Assembly (NCBI RefSeq): GCF_014648995.1
Contig: NZ_BMSE01000017.1
Span: forward strand, 124,001 to 188,000
Direction of reading: 5' to 3'
DNA length: 64,000 bases
Origin: Streptomyces massasporeus
GTDB taxonomy: Bacteria > Actinomycetota > Actinomycetes > Streptomycetales > Streptomycetaceae
Part shown: positions 37,636-46,012 of the stretch, one piece after another
Layout of the letters: every line of letters begins with the position of its first letter
How positions within the stretch are numbered: the stretch's first letter is position 1
Position numbers and translations under genes: made by a program
Notes under the pieces: model-generated
Told to the model about the DNA's origin: nothing
Seen by the model: the letters and a program-made list of their open reading frames with translations, nothing else
The model's database searches: none

Positions 37636-38874
37636 CTAGTCGCCCAACCGCGCCGCCCGGGACCGGAGATAGCGTTGCTCGGGCAGGCTGAGGGTCTGCG
37701 CGGCCGCCGACTCGTAGGCGGCCCGGGCGGCTTCGGGCTCGCCCGCGCGCTCCAGGAGATGACCCCGTACGGCGTCCAGGCGGTGGCCCTTCAACTCGTC
37801 GGCCAGGGAATCCACTTCGGTCAGGCCCGCGCGCGGACCGTGGACCATGGCGACGGCGACGGCTCGATTGAGGCGCTCGACCGGGCCGGGGACCAGGCCG
37901 ACGAGGACGTCGTACAGGCCGAGGATCTCGGCCCAGTCGGTCGCCTCGGGCGAGGATGCCTCGTCGTGCACGGCGGCGATCGCGGCCCGTAGTTGGAACG
38001 GCCCCGGCCGGCCCCGGGACAGGGCCCGGGTGATGAGCGCGACACCCTCCTCGATCGCGGCGCGGTCCCAGCGGTCGCGGTCCTGCTCGTCGAGGGGGAT
38101 CAGCTCGCCGTGCGGGCCGCTGCGCGCCTCGCGCCGGGCGTCGGTGAGCAGCATCAGCGCGAGCAGACCGGTCACCTCGCAGTCGCAGGGCAGCAGCCGG
38201 TGGACCGTGCGGGTCAACCGCACGGCCTCGCCCGCGAGGTCGCGGCGTTGCAGGGTGGCGCCGGAGGTGGCCGTGTAACCCTCGTTGAAGATCAGGTAGA
38301 GGGTCTGCAGGACGGACGGCAGCCGTTGTTCCCAGCGGTCCGGGCGGCCGAAGCGCACGCCCCGCACCTTCTGCTTGGCCCGGCTGACGCGCTGCGCCAT
38401 GGTCGTCTCCGGGACGAGACAGGCCCGGGCGATCTCCGCCGTGGTCAGCCCGCCCACGGCCCGCAGCGTGAGCGCGATCTGCGCGGGCGGCGAAAGGTCC
38501 GGGTGGCAGCACAGGAACAGCAGCGAGAGCGTGTCGTCCTCGCGGGGTGCCCGCTCTCCGGGCGGCGGCGCCGTGAAGGCGTCGCGGGGCGTGAGCGCTG
38601 CCGCCCGCTCCTCGCGCTGACGACGGGCCTGATCGCTGCGCAGGGCGTCGGTGAGCCGCCGCGAGGCGACCTTGATCAGCCAGCCGCGCGGATTGCCGGG
38701 CACGCCCGCTTCGGGCCACTGCCCGGCGGCCGCGAGCAGCGCCTCCTGTACGGCGTCCTCGGCGGCGTCGAAGTGCCCGTACCGTCTGACCAGCGCGCCG
38801 AGTACCTGCGGCGCGTTGCCGCGCAGCAGGTCCTCGATCTCGGGTGTGCTTCGCACCAGCGTGTCCGTCGGCAT
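37636..38874 (-). CDS. ECF42-type RNA polymerase sigma factor
   Basis: This 412-residue protein has a sigma-70 region 2 (LGALVRRYGHFDAAEDAVQEALLAAAGQWPEAGVPGNPRGWLIKVASRRLTDALR) and region 4 (LTLRAVGGLTTAEIARACLVPETTMAQRVSRAKQKVR). A C-terminal extension of about 200 residues with TPR-like helices (PEQRYLRSRAARL end) is characteristic of group ECF42. These sigma factors are encoded next to a DGPF/YCII protein and lack an anti-sigma factor; that partner gene is just upstream here but frameshifted. The extension is thought to control activity. Confidence 0.9.
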   Translation of the reverse strand: MPTDTLVRSTPEIEDLLRGNAPQVLGALVRRYGHFDAAEDAVQEALLAAAGQWPEAGVPGNPRGWLIKVASRRLTDALRSDQARRQREERAAALTPRDAFTAPPPGERAPREDDTLSLLFLCCHPDLSPPAQIALTLRAVGGLTTAEIARACLVPETTMAQRVSRAKQKVRGVRFGRPDRWEQRLPSVLQTLYLIFNEGYTATSGATLQRRDLAGEAVRLTRTVHRLLPCDCEVTGLLALMLLTDARREARSGPHGELIPLDEQDRDRWDRAAIEEGVALITRALSRGRPGPFQLRAAIAAVHDEASSPEATDWAEILGLYDVLVGLVPGPVERLNRAVAVAMVHGPRAGLTEVDSLADELKGHRLDAVRGHLLERAGEPEAARAAYESAAAQTLSLPEQRYLRSRAARLGD

Positions 38875-38884
38875 CGGGCGGTTG

Positions 38885-39296
38885 TCAGATGTCCCCGGAA
38901 CCGTCCATGATCGGGCGGATCACGACCGGGTAGTCGGGCGCCGGCCGGCTGGGGGCAGCGGGCGACGCGGTCGGCGATCTCCGTGACCCGCTCCAGGCTC
39001 TCGCACTCCAGGACCCAGTAGCCGGCCAGCAGCTCCTTGGTCTCGCTGTACGGCCCGTCGGTGATCACGGCCTTGCCGTCGTCACCGAGGGTGACGTGCC
39101 GGGCCTGTGCCGGCTCGGCCAGGCCCTGCCCGTCGACGAACTCGCCGCTCTCGGACAGGTCGTCGTTGATGGCGCCCATGTAGGCGAACATGGTCTGCAG
39201 CTCCTCCTCGCTCCAGGCCGGGGAGTCCGCCGACGCCTTGCCGCGCATGGCTTCGTAGTCCGCCTGCGTGCCCTGCACCATGACCAGGTACTTCAT
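38885..39296 (-). pseudogene. YCII/DGPF-domain protein, ECF42 partner, with a frameshift near the 3' end
   Basis: The frame from ATG 39296 gives MKYLVMVQGTQADYEAMRGKA and continues through the domain signature VTLGDDGKAVITDGPYSETKELLAGYWVLECESLERVTEIADRVARCP. Beyond about 38965 this frame becomes a basic nonsense tail that runs 199 bp into the sigma gene, to 38676. The adjacent frame encodes the expected C-terminus PDYPVVIRPIMDGSGDI and stops at 38885, 10 bp before the sigma start. A one-base indel at the G/C runs near 38950-38965 explains this. It may be a real mutation or an assembly error; the domain itself is intact. Confidence 0.75.
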
Positions 39297-39381
39297 GAGT
39301 CCGCTCCTTCGGCTCTCACCGCCCTGGTGGGCGGCTCTTCACAGGGAACGTCGGAGCCGGGCCGCGCATCTCGACACGGGC

Positions 39382-39699
39382 TCAGGGTTTTTTCGCGGCG
39401 GTTTCTCCCGGGGCCGGTTCGGGCGGGCCCGTGGCAGGTGGGCTGGTGGCGCCGGCGGGCCGGTCGCGTTCCGGGGGCCGGGCGCCCTGGCCGCCATCAC
39501 CGCTGCCGCCGTGGCCGGTATCGCGGGCGTGGCCGGTATCGCCGCCGGGGGCGCCTTCCGCGTCGTAAGCCCCGCACTCGGGGTTGTGGCACGGGCCCGC
39601 CACCCAGAGCGGGACCCATGTGCCCAGCGTCTTGTGGCGCCGGACGACTGTTTCCACTGGCTGTCCGCAGGTGGGACAGACGTGTTGTTCGCTGCCCAT
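39382..39699 (-). CDS. Small zinc-ribbon-like protein with disordered tail
   Basis: This 105-residue protein starts MGSEQHVCPTCGQPVETVVRRHKTLGTWVPLWVAGPCHNPECGAY. Two Cys pairs (CPTC and CHNPEC) should bind one zinc. The second half is Gly/Pro/Ala-rich and disordered. It lies between the DGPF gene and the reductase-like gene on the same strand, with gaps of about 85 and 26 bp. It is conserved in Streptomyces as a hypothetical protein; the function is unknown. Confidence 0.72.
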   Translation of the reverse strand: MGSEQHVCPTCGQPVETVVRRHKTLGTWVPLWVAGPCHNPECGAYDAEGAPGGDTGHARDTGHGGSGDGGQGARPPERDRPAGATSPPATGPPEPAPGETAAKKP

Positions 39700-39725
39700 G
39701 ACCTCAGAGTAGGCCGGTCGGAAGC

Positions 39726-40310
39726 TCAGCGCTTCCTGCTGTACGTGCGCACCAGTGCGCCGTTGCCGAACGTGCGCACCGACTCCAGGGCGAAGTCCGC
39801 GATCGTGACGCCGGAGCCGAACATCGGCATGCCCGCGCCGTACACCATCGGGTAGGTCTTGATGACGAGCTCGTCGACCTCGTCGAGCAGTTCACCGGCG
39901 ACCGTGGATCCGCCGCACAGGTAGATGCCGAACTCGCCCTCCTCCGCCTTCAGTTCGCGGACCTTCCCGACCAGGTCGTCCGCGATGATCTCGACGTTCG
40001 GGTCCGGCGACTCCGTCAGGGTGCTGGAGGCGACGTATTCGCGCAGGTGGGCGTAGGGGCTGGTGATGCCTTCCTTCAGGGCGAGGTCGTAGCTGCCGCG
40101 CCCCTGGATGATCGTGTCGAACCGCTTGTTCGGCAGGTCGTCCATGCCGAGGGCCCGGCGACCATGGGTGGGCACAGCCTCGGGGTACTCCTGCCGGAAG
40201 AAGTCGAGGAACTCCTCGTCGAGGAAGCGGATCATCGCCGTTCCATCACCGCTCGGGTCACCGATGAAGCCGTCGATGGAGCAGGCGATGTAGTACGTGA
40301 GCTTTCGCAA
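39726..40310 (-). CDS. Dihydrofolate reductase / RibD C-terminal-domain family protein
   Basis: This 194-residue protein has the RibD-C/DHFR-like fold: KLTYYIACSIDGFIGDPSG at the N-terminus, MDDLPNKRFDTIIQGRGSYDLALKEG, IYLCGGSTVAGELLDEVDELVIKTYPMVYGAGMPMF. Such stand-alone proteins (YwjB/YyaP group) are NADPH-dependent reductases of unknown substrate. The start appears to be TTG 40310 (LRKLTYY read as MRKLTYY) with only a weak purine run upstream. It diverges from a TetR gene across 111 bp containing an inverted repeat, so it is the likely target of that regulator. Confidence 0.85.
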   Translation of the reverse strand: MRKLTYYIACSIDGFIGDPSGDGTAMIRFLDEEFLDFFRQEYPEAVPTHGRRALGMDDLPNKRFDTIIQGRGSYDLALKEGITSPYAHLREYVASSTLTESPDPNVEIIADDLVGKVRELKAEEGEFGIYLCGGSTVAGELLDEVDELVIKTYPMVYGAGMPMFGSGVTIADFALESVRTFGNGALVRTYSRKR

Positions 40311-40336
40311 GCCGGTCTCTTTTCGTAGGGTGTCGC

Positions 40337-40378
40337 TGCAACGACTTCATTTGTAGTACTCCCCCTGTAGTGGTTGCA
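40337..40378. promoter_or_regulatory. Imperfect inverted repeat, candidate TetR operator between the reductase-like and tetR genes
   Basis: TGCAACGACT at 40337-40346 and AGTGGTTGCA at 40369-40378 are inverted copies with one mismatch. Between them lie TTGTAGTACT and CTGTAGT. The region is AT-rich for this genome and lies in the divergent promoter. TetR binding is inferred from position and symmetry. Confidence 0.6.
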
Positions 40379-40421
40379 AGGGCTTAAGGCGACCCGCCGA
40401 AAGTAGGAGAAGGGATTCCGC

Positions 40422-41039
40422 ATGGTCAGCAACCCCGGGCGCCGGGCCGCGCTCGTCGACGCCGGTGTCGAGGTGCTAGCGCGCGAGGGGGCGCGCGGGC
40501 TGACGTTCCGCGCGGTGGACGCGGAGGCCGGCGTGCCCGTGGGCACCGCCTCCAACTACTTCACCGGACGCGCCGACCTGCTCCGCCAGATCGATACCCG
40601 GCTGCACGTACGGCTCGCGCCCGACCCCGACGTGGTCGCCGACCTCATGACCCGGCCGAGGGACCGTTCGCTGGTCACGGCCTTCATGCACGACCTCATG
40701 TCCCGAGCGACCCGCGACCGCACGGGCTACCTCGCCCTCATGGAGCTACGCCTCGAGGCCACCCGGCGCCCCGAACTGCTCGCCTCGTACACCAAGTCGG
40801 TGCGCGGGGACCTGGAGGAGGCCATGGAGTTCCACCGCACGGCCGGGCTGCCCGGCGGGGACGAGTCCGTCGCCGTGCTGTACCTGGCCATGCTCGGACT
40901 GCTCCTGGAGCATCTGACGCTGCCGGGCGTGCTGGACGGCGCCCTGCCCGGGGTGGGCGTGCCGGACGGGCTGGTGGAGCGGATCGTCGCGACGGTGCTG
41001 CCGGAGGAGGGCCGGGCGGGCGAGGCGAGCGGGGCCTAG
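40422..41039 (+). CDS. TetR/AcrR-family regulator
   Basis: This 205-residue protein starts with an ATG preceded by AGGAGAAGGG. The N-terminal HTH is RRAALVDAGVEVLAREGARGLTFRAVDAEAGVPVGTASNYFTGRADLL. The C-terminal domain is a helical TetR ligand domain (FMHDLMSRATRDRTGYLALMELRLEATRRPELL). It is divergent from the DHFR-like reductase, the classic layout of a repressor controlling its neighbour. The ligand is unknown. Confidence 0.92.
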   Translation: MVSNPGRRAALVDAGVEVLAREGARGLTFRAVDAEAGVPVGTASNYFTGRADLLRQIDTRLHVRLAPDPDVVADLMTRPRDRSLVTAFMHDLMSRATRDRTGYLALMELRLEATRRPELLASYTKSVRGDLEEAMEFHRTAGLPGGDESVAVLYLAMLGLLLEHLTLPGVLDGALPGVGVPDGLVERIVATVLPEEGRAGEASGA

Positions 41040-41175
41040 AGCCGGTTTCGACGGCCGCCGCGCGGAGGGCTGTTGCGAGGCGGGACCCGGGGCTGGTTCG
41101 GGGGGCAGGGGCTGGGATCGGGAGCAGGGACAGGGGGTGGATCGGGGGCAGAGCCGGGCACTTTGCGGGCACGGC

Positions 41176-41796
41176 CTAGGCGGGCAGGTGCGGCCTGGGT
41201 TCGCGCCACATGGGCCACATCGCCGGGCCGTCCGGCAGGTCGAGGGCCGGTGCCGCGGGTTCGAAGCCCAGGCGCTCGTACAGCGCTCGGCTGCGGACGT
41301 TGCTGGCCTCCAGGTAGGCGGGCAGTCCCTCGCGGTCGCAGCGGTCGAGGACGGCCTCGATGAGCGCGGTACCCAGCCCCTCGCCCTGGCGGCCGGGTGC
41401 CACACCGATCATCCACAGGTACTCGTGGGCTCGCCCGGCGGGGTGCACGGCGGCCGTCAGCCGGCCGATCGCCTCGATGCGCTCGTTGTCCGGGTCGACG
41501 GCCTCGCGAACCTGGGCCGGACCTTCGTCGTCCCCGGCGTCGCCTTCGTCATGGCCCTCGTCGGCGGGCACGGGAAGCCACAGCGCGCAGGCCGAGCCGT
41601 CCTCCGTGACATCGATGCGGCCCGCCGCGAGCACGATGTCGGTGAAGGCGGCCATGAGCGCGGGGTGCTTGGCACGGCGGTCCGCCGCGCCCGGGAAAAC
41701 CCAGCCGCTCACGGGGTCGTCCTGGAACGCGTCGTCCAGAAGCCGGACGATCAGCTCCCTGTCCCCTTCGCCCGCCGTCCGGATGGCCACACCCAT
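41176..41796 (-). CDS. GNAT-family N-acetyltransferase
   Basis: This 206-residue protein has the acetyl-CoA motif WMIGVAPGRQGEGLGTALIEAVLDRCDREG, then AYLEASNVRSRALYERLGFE. The N-terminal IRTAGEGDRELIVRLLDDAFQDDPVSGWVFP matches a large actinobacterial family. The ATG at 41796 has a GAAGGGGC site; the frame is open to 41952 without homology. It converges on the TetR gene. The acceptor is unknown. Confidence 0.88.
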   Translation of the reverse strand: MGVAIRTAGEGDRELIVRLLDDAFQDDPVSGWVFPGAADRRAKHPALMAAFTDIVLAAGRIDVTEDGSACALWLPVPADEGHDEGDAGDDEGPAQVREAVDPDNERIEAIGRLTAAVHPAGRAHEYLWMIGVAPGRQGEGLGTALIEAVLDRCDREGLPAYLEASNVRSRALYERLGFEPAAPALDLPDGPAMWPMWREPRPHLPA

Positions 41797-41991
41797 GCCC
41801 CGCCCCTTCGCTCGACCCGACGGGCGTTGATCGTAGGGGCGTCGGCCCCCGCGGAGGGATGCGGGCAGGATCTTGGCGGGATTCAGTCGAACATGTGCCC
41901 AAAGCCGACGGATCCGCAGGGAGCCGGTAGGGGAAGGGGGCGGGCCCCGCACACCGTGGGGCAGTGCGGGACCCGCCGACCGGAGGCCGGT

Positions 41992-42020
41992 GGCCGTGCG
42001 GGGTCAGGAGCCGCACGGCC
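41992..42020. terminator. Hairpin downstream of the polyprenyl synthase-encapsulin genes
   Basis: A perfect 10-bp stem (GGCCGTGCGG at 41992-42001, CCGCACGGCC at 42011-42020) with a 9-base loop lies about 110 bp beyond the polyprenyl synthase stop. A second, imperfect hairpin (GGGCCCCGCAC with GTGCGGGACCC) lies at about 41943-41974. Together they probably end the minus-strand operon. There is no T-run. Confidence 0.5.
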
Positions 42021-42132
42021 CCGGCGCTCCGGGGTTGTGCCCTTCGGTCACCCGAAGGTCGTCACAGACGCCGGCGATCAGCGGCCTGCCATGGCCGGTC
42101 GTCGACTGCTGCCGGCCGGCCGGCGCCGGCCG

Positions 42133-43302
42133 TCAACTGGTCCGCCGTGTCACGAACTCGGCGAGCGCCAGCAGACCGCCCGCCGCCTCCGGGTCCGGCA
42201 CCGCTCGGGCCAGCTGCTGCATCGCCCGGGCCATCCGGTCGGCCGCCTGGCACTGCGCCCAGTCGCGGCCGCCCGCGCGCTCCACGGTCAGGGCGATGTG
42301 GTCCAGGTCCCCCTTCTCGCCGGGTCGCGCGTACAGTCCGGCGAGTTCGGCCGCCGCCGGTGTGCCGGAGGCGAAGGCCGCCACCACCGGCAGCGACTTC
42401 TTCCGGGCGGCCAGGTCGGCACCGACGGGCTTTCCGGTGCGGCTCGGGTCACCCCATATGCCGATGACGTCGTCGATGAGCTGGAAGGCGAGCCCGGCTT
42501 CCCGGCCGAACGCGTCCAGCGCCGCCACTTCCTCGTCCGAGGCGCCCGCGTACAGCCCGCCGATCGCGCAGGCGCTTCCGAGCAGGGCGCCCGTCTTGCC
42601 CTCCGCCATGGCGAGCACCCCGTCGAGCGTGACCTCCGTGGGGGCGCACCGCTCCAGGGCCGTGTCCGCGTGCTGCCCCGCACACAGTTCGATGACGCAG
42701 TCCGCCAGCCGGGCGGCGGCGGCCACGGACGCCGGGTGCGGGTCCTGGGCGAGCAGCCGCAGGGCCAGCGCCTGGAGGGTGTCCCCGGCGAGGATGGCGT
42801 CGGCGTCGCCGAACACGGTCCACGCGGTGGGGCGGTGGCGACGGGTGGCGTCCCGGTCCATCACGTCGTCGTGCAGCAGCGTGAAGTTGTGGACCAGTTC
42901 CACCGCGGCGGCGGCCCGGGCTGCCCCTGCCCGCGCCTCTGGTCCGCCGAGGGCGGCCGCCGCGGCCAGGACCAGCGCGGGCCGGATCGCCTTGCCGGAG
43001 CCGCCCTCCGCCGGACTGCCGTCGGACTGCTCCCAGCCGAAGTGGTAGAGCGCGATCCGCCGCATCGGGCCGGGCAGTGAGCCGAGCGCGGCCCGCAGCA
43101 CCGGATCGACCTCCGCCCGGGCCCGCTCCAGCAGCATGACCGCCTCGTGCCCTTCGGCCGGTGCGGCCCCGCCGTCCCGCTGCGTCCCGGTGGGCCCCCG
43201 CCTTTCCGGTGCCCCGGCCTTCTGCCCGGGCTCGGTGCCGCGCTGCCCGCAGGGTGCGGGCAGCGTCGTCTCCGTCCTGGACGCCGTGAGGGACTCACCC
43301 AT
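42133..43302 (-). CDS. Polyprenyl synthetase family protein, predicted encapsulin cargo
   Basis: This 389-residue trans-isoprenyl diphosphate synthase has the first aspartate-rich motif HDDVMDRD (Asp145, Asp146, Asp149) and a second region QLIDDVIGIWGDP (Asp277-278) that is DDxxG rather than DDxxD. KAIRPALVLAA carries the substrate Lys/Arg. It condenses IPP with an allylic diphosphate; product length cannot be read. The first 50 or so residues are a Gly/Pro/Thr/Arg-rich disordered extension absent from ordinary GPP/FPP synthases. It follows the family 2B encapsulin gene by 111 bp on the same strand, and such synthases are known cargo types of these shells. Confidence 0.9.
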   Translation of the reverse strand: MGESLTASRTETTLPAPCGQRGTEPGQKAGAPERRGPTGTQRDGGAAPAEGHEAVMLLERARAEVDPVLRAALGSLPGPMRRIALYHFGWEQSDGSPAEGGSGKAIRPALVLAAAAALGGPEARAGAARAAAAVELVHNFTLLHDDVMDRDATRRHRPTAWTVFGDADAILAGDTLQALALRLLAQDPHPASVAAAARLADCVIELCAGQHADTALERCAPTEVTLDGVLAMAEGKTGALLGSACAIGGLYAGASDEEVAALDAFGREAGLAFQLIDDVIGIWGDPSRTGKPVGADLAARKKSLPVVAAFASGTPAAAELAGLYARPGEKGDLDHIALTVERAGGRDWAQCQAADRMARAMQQLARAVPDPEAAGGLLALAEFVTRRTS

Positions 43303-43413
43303 GGGACCGCCTCGGAGAATGAGCGGACGGTGGCGCTTCCGCTGCCGTTGGGCGCGTACCCCGAGGATGTACCCGCCCTGACGGGCGGGGACACGGCCGA
43401 CGCACCGGAAGTG

Positions 43414-44820
43414 TCACCGCCAGCGGCCGATCTCGACGTTCTCCAGGACGCCGAGCGCGTCCGGTACCAGCACCGCGGCGGAGTAGTAGGCCGTGACCAG
43501 GTATTTGATGATGGCCTGTTCGTTGATGCCCATGAAGCGCACCGACAGGCTCGGCTCGATCTCGTCCGGGATGCCCGAGGCGCGCAGACCGATGACGCCC
43601 TGGTCGGCCTCGCCGGTACGCAGGGCGATGATCGACGTCGTCCGGGCGTCCGAGACCGGGATCTTGTTGCACGGGAAGATCGGCACACCGCGCCAGGTCG
43701 GGATGCGGTTGCCGGCCATGTCGACGGTCTCGGGGACCAGTCCGCGCTTGTTGAGCTCGCGGCCGAACGCGGCGATGGCGCGCGGGTGGGCGAGGAGCAT
43801 CCTGGTGCCGCGGCGCCTGCTGAGCAGCTCGTCCAAGTCGTCCGGGCCGGGCACGCCGTCGTGCGGCTGGATCCGCTGGTCGTACTCGCAGTTGTGCAGG
43901 AGCCCGAAGTCGCGGTTGTTGACGAGCTCGTGCTCCTGGCGCTCCTTCAGCGCCTCGACCGTCAGCCGGATCTGCTGCTCAGTCTGGTTCATGGGCTGGT
44001 TGTACAGGTCGGCCACGCGCGAGTGGATGCGCAGCACGGTCTGGGCGACGCTCAGTTCGTACTCACGGGGCCGGGCCTCGTAGTCGACGAAGGTGTGCGG
44101 GATGTCCGGCTCGCCGGAGTGGCCGGCGGAGAGGTCGATCTCCTTCTCGCCGTACTTGTTGGAGCGCTGCGAGGGGATCGAGCGGCGCTGCTGGAGGTGT
44201 TCGCGCAGGGTGTCCGAGCGCTCCGCGATCTGCGCGAACTCCTGGCGGGGCAGCACCAGCACGGTGCACGCGGTGAGGGCGCGGGCCGTGTACTCCCAGA
44301 TCGCGTCCTCGTTCAGCAGGGCGTCCTCGCCGAAGTAGGCGCCGTCGGCGAGGACGCCGAGGGACTCGTCGTCCCCGTACGGGCCCGTGCCGACCTTCTC
44401 CACCCTGCCGTGCGCGAGGAGGTACACCTCGTCGGACGGGCTGCCGAACGAGGCGATCACGTCGCCCGCCGGGACCTCGCGCTGCTCGCAGCGGCGGGCG
44501 ATCTCGAAGAGCACCTCCTCGTCCTCGTAGGACCGCAGCGCCGGCAGCTCGCCGAGCTCCGCGGGGATGATCTCGACACGGTCGCCGGTCTTCACGAACG
44601 TCAGACGGCCGTCGCCCACGGCGAACGTCAGCCGCCGGTTCACCCGGTATGTACCACCCTGGATGTCGACCCACGGCAGCATCCGCAGCAGCCAGCGGGA
44701 GCTGATCTCCTGCATCTGTGGCAGGGACTTGGTCGTGGTGGCCAGGTTCCGCGCGGCCGCCGTGCCGAGACTCTGCTGCGGCTTGGTCTGCTCCGTGCGG
44801 ACCTCTTCGCCTACCGACAT
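43414..44820 (-). CDS. Family 2B encapsulin nanocompartment shell protein (EshA-type, cyclic-nucleotide-binding domain)
   Basis: This 468-residue protein starts at the ATG at 44820 with a GGGAGGG site. The N-terminal arm ([39 protein letters not shown]) and the C-terminal region belong to the HK97-type shell fold of family 2 encapsulins. The C-terminal region includes [72 protein letters not shown] and [17 protein letters not shown]. An inserted cyclic-nucleotide-binding-like domain (about residues 95-210, [17 protein letters not shown]) marks family 2B. This protein class includes S. griseus EshA. It should self-assemble into an icosahedral shell enclosing the adjacent polyprenyl synthase. 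Ligand binding by the inserted domain is uncertain. Confidence 0.92.
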   Translation of the reverse strand: MSVGEEVRTEQTKPQQSLGTAAARNLATTTKSLPQMQEISSRWLLRMLPWVDIQGGTYRVNRRLTFAVGDGRLTFVKTGDRVEIIPAELGELPALRSYEDEEVLFEIARRCEQREVPAGDVIASFGSPSDEVYLLAHGRVEKVGTGPYGDDESLGVLADGAYFGEDALLNEDAIWEYTARALTACTVLVLPRQEFAQIAERSDTLREHLQQRRSIPSQRSNKYGEKEIDLSAGHSGEPDIPHTFVDYEARPREYELSVAQTVLRIHSRVADLYNQPMNQTEQQIRLTVEALKERQEHELVNNRDFGLLHNCEYDQRIQPHDGVPGPDDLDELLSRRRGTRMLLAHPRAIAAFGRELNKRGLVPETVDMAGNRIPTWRGVPIFPCNKIPVSDARTTSIIALRTGEADQGVIGLRASGIPDEIEPSLSVRFMGINEQAIIKYLVTAYYSAAVLVPDALGVLENVEIGRWR

Positions 44821-45073
44821 AGAGAACTGCCCTCCCGGTTGTGACCGACGCCCATATGCCTCGGGCATCGATGTGCACGGGCAAGCCTTCCTCACTCAAC
44901 GTGGTGGTGCTATTACCCGAAAGAGCGGGAATGGATCTTTGCGCTGCTGGGCAGGGGGCCCGTCACGGCGTTCGAAAACGCCCGTGTCCGGCCCTCGGAT
45001 CGGGGGCCCGGGCCAGGAGCACGGCGTCAGCCCCGAGCCTCGCGCTTCCCCACTCCCGGGTGACAATGGGCCG

Positions 45074-45982
45074 GTGACCAGCCCCGCCGCTCCCCGAATC
45101 GCCGCGCTGCGCCCCCGGCTGCCGTCGCCGGTGCAGGAGATCGTGGACAGCCGGTTCGAGCGGCGGGGCGTGCGGCTGCTGCTGAAGCGGGACGATCTCA
45201 TCCACCCGGAGCTGATCGGCAACAAGTGGCGCAAGCTCGCTCCGAATCTGACCGCGGCGGCCGGCCGTACCGTCGTCACCTTCGGCGGTGCCTGGTCCAA
45301 CCACCTGCGCGCCACGGCCGCGGCCGGCCGGCTGCTCGGCATCCCCACCGTCGGCGTCGTCCGCGGCGACGAGCTGGCCGGCCGGCCCCTCAACCCCTCG
45401 CTGGCCCGCTGCACGGCCGACGGCATGCGACTGCACTTCGTCGACAGGGCGACTTATCGAGGCAAGTCCGAGCCGCGGACGCTGGCCGGCATCCTGCGCG
45501 CGGCGGACGCGGAGGAGGCGTACGTCGTCCCCGAGGGCGGCAGCAACGCCGAGGCCGTACGCGGCTGCCGGGCGCTCGGCGCCGAACTGCGCGGCCGGGC
45601 CGAGGTCGTCGCCGTGGCCTGCGGTACCGGTGGCACGCTCGCGGGGCTGGCGGCCGGTCTCGCTCCCGGCGAGCGGGCCTTGGGCGTCCCGGTGCTCAAG
45701 GGCGGCTTCCTGACCGCCGAGACGGAAGCCCTGCAGCGTGCGGCTTTCGGTGGCAGGCGCGGCACCTGGAACCTGGACGAGCGCTTCCACTGCGGCGGCT
45801 ACGCGCGCGTGCCCGCCGAGCTCGACGCCTTCGCGGCGGACTTCGAGCACCGGCACGGCCTGCCCGTCGAACGCCTGTATGTGGCCAAGCTGCTGTACGG
45901 GCTCGTCACCCTGGCCGGAGAAGGCGCCTTCCCGCGCGGGACGGCGGTGGCGGCGGTGATCACCGGGCGCCCCTTCCCTTGA
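45074..45982 (+). CDS. PLP-dependent 1-aminocyclopropane-1-carboxylate deaminase / D-cysteine desulfhydrase family protein
   Basis: This 302-residue fold-type II PLP enzyme has the Lys-containing KRDDLIHPELIGNKWRKL (Schiff-base lysine in GNKWRK), the phosphate-binding ACGTGGTLAGLAAGL, and FGGAWSNHLRATAAAGR, typical of the ACC deaminase/DcyD family. It probably deaminates small D-amino acids such as D-cysteine; a true ACC deaminase role is not evident. The start is GTG 45074. It diverges from the encapsulin gene across 253 bp and converges with the antiporter gene. Confidence 0.9.
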   Translation: MTSPAAPRIAALRPRLPSPVQEIVDSRFERRGVRLLLKRDDLIHPELIGNKWRKLAPNLTAAAGRTVVTFGGAWSNHLRATAAAGRLLGIPTVGVVRGDELAGRPLNPSLARCTADGMRLHFVDRATYRGKSEPRTLAGILRAADAEEAYVVPEGGSNAEAVRGCRALGAELRGRAEVVAVACGTGGTLAGLAAGLAPGERALGVPVLKGGFLTAETEALQRAAFGGRRGTWNLDERFHCGGYARVPAELDAFAADFEHRHGLPVERLYVAKLLYGLVTLAGEGAFPRGTAVAAVITGRPFP

Positions 45983-46012
45983 GAGGTCGCGTGTCGCGGG
46001 CCGCGCCCGTCG

